Of a stretch of 5,016 nucleotides of DNA, positions 1 through 4,705 are shown one piece after another. The translations under genes and the position numbers were made by a program. Origin of the DNA: Ferroglobus sp. (GTDB taxonomy: Archaea; Halobacteriota; Archaeoglobi; Archaeoglobales; Archaeoglobaceae). Within the stretch, counting starts at the first letter, position 1. Each line of letters begins with the position of its first letter. The notes below the pieces were generated by a model. It made no database searches and was not told where the DNA came from. It saw only the letters and a program-made list of their open reading frames with translations. The DNA is taken from the NCBI GenBank assembly GCA_015520115.1, contig WAQS01000295.1, positions 1-5,016 of the forward strand, given 5' to 3'.

Positions 1-289
1 ACAGAAAATGCTTATCCTTCGTTATTACTCTTAAATCGTTGTTTATTGCAATTGCAGAGATAATCGCATCTACAGCAGGTATGGGCTTGCCGATGTTCAG
101 GAGTTCAGTGGAAATCTTTATGGCTAATTTGTAATCAGATTTTGATGGGTAAAGTATCACAAGACCGATTTCCAGAGCTTTGGGAAATTCTATAATGTTC
201 AGAATTGTTGTGTATCCGTTAACACTCTTTTTGCCTTTGCTTTTGTATAGCTGAATTAATTTACTTGTATCGTAAAGATTCTTTTCCAT
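1..289 (-). CDS. vapC: VapC-type PIN-domain toxin ribonuclease, C-terminus cut by left window edge
   Basis: This is the toxin half of a type II toxin-antitoxin pair. PIN-domain VapC proteins are Mg-dependent endoribonucleases, usually attacking tRNA or rRNA. The reading frame stays open from the ATG at 289 to the left edge, giving about 96 residues of a family that is usually 125-140 long. The PIN acidic residues are all visible: D7 in LYDTSKLI, E34 in NIIEFPKA, D74 in PAVDAIISA, and D92 in the VITKDKHF motif, so the active site looks intact. The start is supported by a strong Shine-Dalgarno sequence (GAGGGAG) five bases upstream. The gene overlaps the end of the antitoxin gene by 34 nt, which fits translational coupling and ordered antitoxin-then-toxin synthesis. 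The family call rests on motif reading. The exact RNA target cannot be told, and the missing C-terminus is simply outside the window. Confidence 0.82.
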   Translation of the reverse strand, partial: MEKNLYDTSKLIQLYKSKGKKSVNGYTTILNIIEFPKALEIGLVILYPSKSDYKLAIKISTELLNIGKPIPAVDAIISAIAINNDLRVITKDKHFL

Positions 290-534
290 TCGTTCTCCCT
301 CATTCTTTTATATCCCTCAACAGCTTTTTCGAAATCGAGTTTGTTTAAACTCTCTTTGAACTCATCGCCGAGCTCATTTAAAAGCTCTTCAGAACTGACC
401 TCAGTCCTGCTCTCTTCCAGTTTTTCTAAGTAATCTACTATGGCTTTTCTAATTACTTCGCTCCACTTAATTTCGCTGTATTTTTTCATCTTCCTGTAAA
501 TGTCCTCAGGTATCGATAGGGTTATGTTGGGCAT
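256..534 (-). CDS. vapB: VapB-type ribbon-helix-helix antitoxin
   Basis: This is the antitoxin partner of the downstream PIN toxin. Such proteins dimerise through a ribbon-helix-helix (RHH) fold that binds operator DNA, while the C-terminal tail wraps and inhibits the toxin. The N-terminus MPNITLSIPEDIYRKMKK is a typical RHH strand (about residues 2-8) plus helix A, followed by helix B at about 24-40 (WSEVIRKAIVDYL). Residues 43-92 are charged and probably form the toxin-binding tail. I place the start at the ATG at 534 (92 residues) rather than the in-frame ATG at 540. MPNITL matches the usual start of the family, and a TATA box centred near 561.5 puts the expected transcription start at or next to 534, implying a leaderless message. 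No Shine-Dalgarno sequence is seen. RHH antitoxins commonly autorepress, so the operator probably lies in 541-575, though no clear palindrome is evident. Confidence 0.85.
   Translation of the reverse strand: MPNITLSIPEDIYRKMKKYSEIKWSEVIRKAIVDYLEKLEESRTEVSSEELLNELGDEFKESLNKLDFEKAVEGYKRMRENEWKRIFTIQVN
295..301 (-). promoter_or_regulatory. Ribosome binding site of the VapC toxin
   Basis: GAGGGAG on the minus strand lies five bases before the toxin ATG at 289, inside the antitoxin coding region. It fixes the toxin start and indicates initiation internal to a bicistronic vapBC mRNA, unlike the apparently leaderless antitoxin. Confidence 0.65.
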
Positions 535-554
535 ACACATAATTCTGTGAATTC

Positions 555-572
555 AAATATTTAAAAACTTTT
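555..572 (-). promoter_or_regulatory. Archaeal BRE/TATA promoter of vapBC
   Basis: Read on the minus strand, this is ACAAAAG followed by TTTTTAAATATTT: a purine-rich BRE (TFB recognition element) next to a TATA box centred at about 561.5. It lies 27-28 bp from the ATG at 534, the usual archaeal distance from TATA centre to transcription start, so the mRNA is probably leaderless. The surrounding 541-655 spacer holds no gene that I can support. Confidence 0.6.
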
Positions 573-644
573 GTTGGTGTACAATTAAAGTCATCAAGTG
601 TCAAAAGAGTCTTGTCCATTTCTAAAACTTATGAAACTTGACAG

Positions 645-649
645 AAAAA
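645..649 (-). terminator. Possible oligo-T terminator after hisG
   Basis: On the minus strand, seven bases past the hisG stop codon, the sequence reads CTTTTTC, a run of five T. Archaeal RNA polymerase often stops at such short T-runs without a hairpin. The run is short, so the call is tentative. Confidence 0.3.
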
Positions 650-655
650 GATGTG

Positions 656-1498
656 TCAGTAAATCAACCTCTGAATCGGCAGAATAAGAATATCCCTCGC
701 TCCTATTCTTTTCAGCTCCTCAACAACCTCAAGCAGTCTGTCTTCGTGAATAACAACGTGGACAGCCATCATCCCATCAGCGTCGACCTTCATTATCGTA
801 GGCCCTTTCAAACCGGGAGCTACTTTCTTCACTTCCTCAAGCCTGCTCTCGTGGACGTTCATCATGAGGTAAACCATTCCTCTCGCGTTTATCACACTTT
901 GCAGAGCTGTAATTAAAGCTTTGACGTGGAAATCGTCTTTCTTCTTTTTATTCACTATCAAAACAGCCTCTGTCTCAAGAACCTCCTCAACGACCTCAAG
1001 CCCGTTCATTCTTAAAGTTGTGCCAGTCGAAGTTAGATCGAGGATAGCTTCAGCCACTCCTATAGCTGGAGCGTTTTCGCAAGCTCCGCTGACCTTTATT
1101 ATCTCCACATCTATACCCTTTTCAGAGAAAAACTTCTTAGCGATGTTTTCGAATTCCGTCGCAACCCTCTTTCCTTCAAGGTCTCTCAAACTTTTTATCC
1201 CGGAATCTTTCGGAGCTGCAATAACGAGTCTCGCTTTCCCAAATCCGAGCTTTAAAGCCACATCAACGTCAAATCCACTCTCAACCACGATATCATAGCC
1301 GGTGATCCCAGCCTGAGCTGCGTTCATGTAAACGTACTCTGGAATGTCTCTCGCTCTTGCAAAAAGTATCTTTATGTTCTCGTTGTTCGTGTTGGTGATC
1401 AACCTTCTGTCTTCGCTCTCCACTTTTATCCCGGCTTCTCTCAGCATCTCTATTGCTGGAGAGCTGAGCCTTCCCTTGTTCGGCACTGCAATTATCAT
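656..1498 (-). CDS. hisG: ATP phosphoribosyltransferase, long form (HisG)
   Basis: It catalyses the first committed step of histidine biosynthesis, joining ATP and PRPP to give phosphoribosyl-ATP in the cytoplasm. The protein has 280 residues, the length of the long, HisZ-independent form. Residues 1-205 are the periplasmic-binding-like catalytic domains, with the N-terminal signature IIAVPNKGRL, the segment AQAGITGYDIVVESG (61-75) and the PRPP-binding loop DLTSTGTTLR (154-163). Residues from about 206 to 280 form the ACT-like regulatory domain, including APGLKGPTI (227-235), which in this family mediates histidine feedback inhibition. No key motif is missing. The ATG at 1498 lies 27 bp from the TATA centre at 1525 with no Shine-Dalgarno sequence, which points to a leaderless mRNA. 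The gene stands alone here: no other his gene is adjacent, so the pathway is probably scattered in this genome. The divergent neighbour encodes a winged-helix-like protein. Confidence 0.96.
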   Translation of the reverse strand: MIIAVPNKGRLSSPAIEMLREAGIKVESEDRRLITNTNNENIKILFARARDIPEYVYMNAAQAGITGYDIVVESGFDVDVALKLGFGKARLVIAAPKDSGIKSLRDLEGKRVATEFENIAKKFFSEKGIDVEIIKVSGACENAPAIGVAEAILDLTSTGTTLRMNGLEVVEEVLETEAVLIVNKKKKDDFHVKALITALQSVINARGMVYLMMNVHESRLEEVKKVAPGLKGPTIMKVDADGMMAVHVVIHEDRLLEVVEELKRIGARDILILPIQRLIY

Positions 1499-1513
1499 TG
1501 GTAATGACTTTGA

Positions 1514-1537
1514 GGAATAGCTTTAAAACTTTTTCAG
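1514..1537. promoter_or_regulatory. Shared divergent TATA element between hisG and the winged-helix gene
   Basis: The core AGCTTTAAAACT (1519-1530) reads as a TATA box on both strands: TTTAAAA on plus and TTTTAAA on minus, centred at 1525. That centre is 27 bp from the hisG ATG at 1498 and 26 bp from the plus-strand ATG at 1551, the standard archaeal spacing for leaderless transcripts in each direction. On the minus strand it is preceded by TGAAAAAG, a good BRE. On the plus side the flank GAGGAATAG is purine-rich but a poorer match. I infer a bidirectional promoter, with hisG probably the stronger side. Confidence 0.6.
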
Positions 1538-1550
1538 GATAAAGTTTTAC

Positions 1551-1949
1551 ATGAAGGTCAGCGAAGCACCAAAAACGTCAACCTCAATAATAGTGAGAAG
1601 CGCCGCCAATGCGAGAATTTCCCAGTCGAAGAACCCTTTTTTGGAGCTGATGAGGAGGGTTTTCAGAAAAGAGGAGGTTGCGTTAAAAGCGGTGAAATTC
1701 GTTACTATGATAGAGGAGAGGCAGAAAAGCGGAAAGCCGCTTAGAGTTGAGGAGTGGGAGGAAATAATGAATGAACTCGGAATGAATCGCTCCTCTTTCT
1801 ACTCAATGAGAAACAAGCTGCTTGGAGCAGGAATGATAGCGATAAGAAACGGAGAGTACAGGCTTTCCGGGGCTTTCAGCAAGGATCTTGTTGATATGGC
1901 GAGGTGGTGGTGGACGGCTGTTTTGGGAAATGATCCAGACACGCTATAA
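1551..1949 (+). CDS. Uncharacterised small winged-helix-like DNA-binding protein
   Basis: I do not recognise a named family. The 132-residue protein has a polar Ser/Thr-rich N-terminus (1-28), then a helical block (about 30-58), a segment (66-94) that reads as a helix-turn-helix with [19 protein letters not shown] (78-96) as the likely recognition helix, and a short hairpin [11 protein letters not shown] (96-106) resembling the wing. The tail (107-132) contains three consecutive tryptophans at 119-121, possibly a dimer or ligand surface. No signal peptide, membrane segment or cysteine is present, so it should be cytoplasmic. The start at 1551 lies 26 bp from the shared TATA centre, consistent with a leaderless mRNA. 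Its divergent position next to hisG makes it a candidate regulator of hisG and of itself, but this is inference from layout. The fold is judged by eye. Confidence 0.7.
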   Translation: MKVSEAPKTSTSIIVRSAANARISQSKNPFLELMRRVFRKEEVALKAVKFVTMIEERQKSGKPLRVEEWEEIMNELGMNRSSFYSMRNKLLGAGMIAIRNGEYRLSGAFSKDLVDMARWWWTAVLGNDPDTL

Positions 1950-1951
1950 TT

Positions 1952-1966
1952 CGCTAAAGTTTTAAG
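1952..1966 (+). promoter_or_regulatory. Archaeal TATA promoter of the NifX-like/M20 gene pair
   Basis: CGCTAAAGTTTTAAG lies in the 38-nt gap after the winged-helix gene. The TTTTAA core is centred near 1962.5, 25-26 bp before the ATG at 1988, implying a leaderless transcript for this two-gene unit. Read-through from the preceding gene is also possible. Confidence 0.5.
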
Positions 1967-1987
1967 GGAAAGCGAAGAGATGAGTTT

Positions 1988-2281
1988 ATGAAAGTTGCAA
2001 TCCCCACAGACGACGGAGTTAAAATTTCAGAACATTTTGCCAGGGCGAAGTTCATCTACATAACCGACGGAAAGGAGAGTAAGTTAATAGAGAATCCCCA
2101 CGTTCCCAAGAGAGGTCACAAAGCTCTACCAAAACTTTTGAAGGAAGAGGGCGTTGAGGTTGTTTTCGCCAAACATATGGGGGAGGGAATGAGGGAAAAT
2201 TTGGAAGAGTTCGGAATAAGAGTGGAAATAGTGAGCGAAGATGAGATCTCAAAGCTCATCGATCGCCTTAAGAGTTCTTGA
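1988..2281 (+). CDS. NifX / NifB-C-terminal-like (dinitrogenase Fe-Mo cofactor family) small protein
   Basis: This 97-residue protein resembles the dinitrogenase iron-molybdenum cofactor biosynthesis superfamily (Pfam PF02579), a ribonuclease-H-like fold found in NifX, NafY and the NifB tail. Those proteins hold or ferry Fe-S/Mo clusters, but many archaeal members occur with no nitrogenase and have no known role. Visible hallmarks are the first strand MKVAIPTDDG, the ISEHFARAKFIYI segment (13-25) that matches the family's S-x-H-F-G-x-A signature, and the GVEVVFAKHMGEGMRENLEEFGIRV stretch beginning at 55, which matches the usual glycine-rich turn and final strand. There is no cysteine; H16, H38, H44 and H63 are the only obvious metal-ligand candidates. 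It is slightly shorter than the common 105-120 residues. Its last 41 nt overlap the M20 amidohydrolase start, so the two are probably co-translated. No nif genes are present, so a nitrogenase role is unlikely. Confidence 0.75.
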   Translation: MKVAIPTDDGVKISEHFARAKFIYITDGKESKLIENPHVPKRGHKALPKLLKEEGVEVVFAKHMGEGMRENLEEFGIRVEIVSEDEISKLIDRLKSS

Positions 2282-3380
2282 GGAACTAATAAAAATCGAC
2301 ACGAGGAATCCTCCGGGGAGAACGAGCGAGGCAGTTGAGTTTCTTGAGAACATCTTTTCGAGCCACACAACAAAAATTTACGAAGCTGAGGAAGGCAAGG
2401 AGAACCTTGTGGTTGAAATAGCTAAGGGCAAACCGTCTTTGATGTTCAACTCACACCTTGACACGGTCCCGGCTAAAGATATTCTCCTAACTCCCGTTTT
2501 CGTCGATGGAAGGGTTTACGGGAGGGGTAGTTGCGACGCGAAAGGATGCGTCGCTGCGATTGTGGAAGCTTTTCTAAACTTCGAGCCGGAAATTGGTTTG
2601 AAGCTAAGCTTTACGGCTGATGAAGAGGTTGGCGGAAAGCTCGGATTAGATTACGTTCTTGAGAAGGAAAAAGCGGATTACGTTATAGTCTCCGAACCTT
2701 TCGGTAGTGACAGCATTGGGGTCGCTCAGGCGAAGGTTTATTCCGTCGATATAATTGTGAAGGGTAATTCCGGACATACGGCTTCAGCGGATGTAAAAAG
2801 CGGAGCGATTTACAAAGCTTCAAAGCTTATAGTCGATGCGGTCGATTACTTCAGCTCGATAGAGGAGAAAAATCTTGATAGTCTTCAAAAACTTCTTGGA
2901 ACTCCGGTAGAAATAAGAGGGAGAGGTGTTGCAGCATTCAACCCGGCGATAATTGAGGGAGGAGTAAAGAGAAATGTTGTAGCGGATAAATGTGTAATAA
3001 AAGCTGATGTAAGGCTGATGCCTTGGGTGAATGAGGAGAAGGTTTTTTCCAAAATCGCTGGCGGGGATGTTGAGTTGGTTGTTCAGGGGGTTTTGAAACC
3101 TTACGGATTAAGCTTCGACGGCGTTGATTTAAACGACGATCTGAGATTTTTCGAGATCGTAAAGAGTTCGATAGCATCTCTTGGCTTAAAACCCAAAGCC
3201 ACAGTATCTCTTGGTGTCGGAGATATAAGACATGCGAGGAAAAGGGGAATTCCAGCTTTCTATCTCGGCCCTAAAGGGGAGAATCTGCATGCCGATGATG
3301 AATTCGTTTACGTGGATGAGATTTTCAGAGTTGCTAAAATTTACAGAAGAATTGCCGAGAAACTTGCGGAATTCACTTGA
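2241..3380 (+). CDS. M20-family zinc amidohydrolase (ArgE/DapE/ACY1-like deacylase or peptidase)
   Basis: It is a cytoplasmic two-zinc hydrolase that removes an acyl group from an amino acid or cleaves a peptide. The 379-residue length is typical. The full catalytic set is visible: H72 and D74 in NSHLDTVPA, bridging D99 in GRGSCDAKG, catalytic base E128 and ligand E129 in TADEEVGG, E152 in VSEPFG, and H350 in ENLHADDEF. The dimerisation/lid domain (about 165-275) carries the usual GNSGHTA motif with H179, then IIEGGVKRNVVADKC and DVRLMP. These residues place it in M20 with high confidence, but not the substrate: acetyl-ornithine, succinyl-diaminopimelate, LysW-linked lysine/ornithine precursors and peptides are all possible. 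The ATG at 2241 is the only reasonable start, because no other start codon occurs in frame before the conserved IKIDTRNPPG. It overlaps the upstream gene by 41 nt, with a weak GTGAG upstream at 2231-2235. Its stop overlaps the convergent gene's end by 8 nt. Confidence 0.9.
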   Translation: MRSQSSSIALRVLEELIKIDTRNPPGRTSEAVEFLENIFSSHTTKIYEAEEGKENLVVEIAKGKPSLMFNSHLDTVPAKDILLTPVFVDGRVYGRGSCDAKGCVAAIVEAFLNFEPEIGLKLSFTADEEVGGKLGLDYVLEKEKADYVIVSEPFGSDSIGVAQAKVYSVDIIVKGNSGHTASADVKSGAIYKASKLIVDAVDYFSSIEEKNLDSLQKLLGTPVEIRGRGVAAFNPAIIEGGVKRNVVADKCVIKADVRLMPWVNEEKVFSKIAGGDVELVVQGVLKPYGLSFDGVDLNDDLRFFEIVKSSIASLGLKPKATVSLGVGDIRHARKRGIPAFYLGPKGENLHADDEFVYVDEIFRVAKIYRRIAEKLAEFT

Positions 3381-4056
3381 GGAAGATCACGTTACCCCTC
3401 CCCTTCTTATACTTCTCGATGATTCCTCTCCTTTCTAAATCTGCGAGCATCAAACTCAGCTTGGCTTCACTGACTCCAAGTTTCTCTCTCAACTCTTTCT
3501 GAGTGATTCTTCCTCCAGCGGCTTTAATCTCTTCAACAACCCTCTTCAAATCTTCGGGGAGCTCTTTTTCTCCCTCTTTTACCCTCCTTGCCCTCAACGC
3601 TAAGTAGAAAACCGGTGCTGCGAATAAAATTAGCAAGGGGTAGTAAATCGAGTAACTGTTCTCCCCTTCCTTTACGTCGATCTCCTCAAAGGTTATGTTC
3701 CCGAGCTTTGGCTCCTCTATTTCTATAACTGGCACGAGCAGCAGATCTAGTCTGTAAGTTCCCTCCCTCACAACCGTGACGTTTTCTTCAGCGATCATCA
3801 CGAGCTCTCCGTTTTTGTAATATTTAGCCACGATCTTGTAACTTCCGGGAGAGACGTTGAAGGAGTAGCTTCCGTCTTTGCTCAAAATTTTCTGTTCCGG
3901 AGTTGTGTTTATCTCAACAACAACGTTCGAAAGAGGCTCGAAATTTTCCCAAGAGTAAACCTTTCCTTCGATAACCGCAGCTGAGGACAATTTAGCGAGT
4001 AAAATCAAAAGGATGCTAAATTTCAATACTTTCGAGATCGTTCGGAAAGTTAACAT
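3373..4056 (-). CDS. Membrane-anchored winged-helix protein with extracytoplasmic beta-sandwich-like domain
   Basis: I recognise the architecture but not a named gene. Its 227 residues contain a signal-like hydrophobic stretch (11-26, ending in LSSAA), then a beta-rich domain (about 28-108) with the pattern GKVYSWENFEPLSNVVVEI, DGSYSFNVSPGSYKIVAKY and YRLDLLL. That pattern is typical of CarboxypepD_reg/CNA-B-like immunoglobulin-type folds. An acidic linker (111-135) and a transmembrane helix (about 138-154, YPLLILFAAPVFYLALR) follow, then a cytoplasmic winged helix (168-227) with ITQKELREKLGVSEAKLSLMLADLERRGIIEK, MarR/ArsR-like. The topology suggests a one-component sensor: outside domain, one membrane pass, DNA-binding inside. 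I chose the ATG at 4056 because GAGGT sits four bases before it; an in-frame TTG at 4074 lacks this. The start overlaps the hydrolase gene by 41 nt, implying coupled translation. Ligand and target DNA are unknown. Confidence 0.82.
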   Translation of the reverse strand: MLTFRTISKVLKFSILLILLAKLSSAAVIEGKVYSWENFEPLSNVVVEINTTPEQKILSKDGSYSFNVSPGSYKIVAKYYKNGELVMIAEENVTVVREGTYRLDLLLVPVIEIEEPKLGNITFEEIDVKEGENSYSIYYPLLILFAAPVFYLALRARRVKEGEKELPEDLKRVVEEIKAAGGRITQKELREKLGVSEAKLSLMLADLERRGIIEKYKKGRGNVIFLK

Positions 4057-4705
4057 CGATACCTCTTTTCTCAACGAATTCTTTTATTTTACTCCTATTT
4101 TCGTAAGCTTCCGGATACATGTGGACGAAGTAGGCTTTCTTAACTCTCGCATTCTCCACGAAGTTTTCCGGAGTTGTGTGGTCTATTGCCGGATACCCGA
4201 AGCTTAGAGACATTTCGTGAATTACCATTTCTACATCCTCGTAAAGCTCTGGAAAGCTCCTCGTATCTCCGCTTATCAGCAGGTTCTCTATTTTGTAAGC
4301 GTAGTTGATTATTGCGTGCTTTCCCTCCCTGACTTCAAACTTCATTGAACCGAATTTTGGCTTGTCTTTTACCACAACTTTCACCTTAGTTCTTAAGTAG
4401 GGATACGCTTCGAAAATAGCCTCAAGGTTCTCTTTGGCGAAGGGGGCAAAGATTTCAATTTTTTCGTCCCTCTCCAACCACCTCGCTTTCAGAATCCCTA
4501 TGAGCTCCCCGCAGTGGTCGGTGTGGAAGTGAGTGAGTAAAATCCCGTCCAAATCTGCAGGAGTGTATCCGGCTTCTTCCAGTCTAAGCAAACAGCCAAA
4601 TCCGCAATCGACGAGAATGAGTTTATCGTCTTCGATGAGCAAACTGCTCTGGGCTTTTTTAGCGAGAGGCACAGCTACTCCAGTTCCCAAGAACGTGACC
4701 TTCAT
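4016..4705 (-). CDS. Metallo-beta-lactamase-fold hydrolase, RNase Z-like but compact
   Basis: It is a cytoplasmic metal-dependent hydrolase of 229 residues. The start MKVTFLGTGVAVP is typical of the RNase Z/PhnP branch. The signature HFHTDHCG supplies H59, H61, D63 and H64; further ligands are probably H130, D147 in ISGDTRS, and H195 in FVHMYP. IHEMS (162-166) and DHTTPE (175-180, H176) parallel the IHEAT and GHST segments of RNase Z. Genuine tRNase Z is usually about 300 residues and carries a protruding exosite arm that grips tRNA. That arm is not obvious here, so another phosphodiester or ester substrate is more likely. I place the start at the ATG at 4705, not at 4729. It forms an ATGA overlap with the preceding gene's stop, begins exactly at the family's first strand, and lies 26 bp from a strong TATA box. 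The downstream partner is the membrane winged-helix gene. Confidence 0.88.
   Translation of the reverse strand: MKVTFLGTGVAVPLAKKAQSSLLIEDDKLILVDCGFGCLLRLEEAGYTPADLDGILLTHFHTDHCGELIGILKARWLERDEKIEIFAPFAKENLEAIFEAYPYLRTKVKVVVKDKPKFGSMKFEVREGKHAIINYAYKIENLLISGDTRSFPELYEDVEMVIHEMSLSFGYPAIDHTTPENFVENARVKKAYFVHMYPEAYENRSKIKEFVEKRGIDVNFPNDLESIEI
4061..4066 (-). promoter_or_regulatory. Ribosome binding site that fixes the membrane winged-helix start
   Basis: AGAGGT on the minus strand, followed by ATCG and the ATG at 4056. It lies inside the metallo-hydrolase coding region. It selects the internal ATG over the upstream in-frame TTG at 4074 and indicates internal initiation on a shared mRNA. Confidence 0.6.

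Noticed and set aside
595..614. Imperfect inverted repeat CAAG...CTTG in the vapB-hisG spacer
   Set aside because: The stem is only four base pairs with a 12-base loop, which is within chance for this composition.
638..916. Plus-strand open frame of 92 codons opposite hisG, and a similar one at 921-1298
   Set aside because: Both lie antisense to the well-supported hisG gene, have low-complexity Ser/Phe/Thr composition and show no domain motif. They are frame shadows.
1988..2281. Nitrogenase cluster hinted at by the NifX-like protein
   Set aside because: No nifH, nifD, nifK, nifE, nifN or nifB is present, and this family is widespread in archaea that do not fix nitrogen.
2052..2373. Minus-strand open frames opposite the NifX-like gene and the M20 start
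   Set aside because: Composition is unlike the neighbouring genes (rich in Ser, Pro and Arg), there is no motif, and both lie antisense to conserved coding sequence.
4072..4074. TTG start for the membrane winged-helix protein, adding six residues
   Set aside because: The ATG at 4056 has an AGAGGT ribosome site at the right distance; the TTG has none and would put extra charged residues before the signal peptide.
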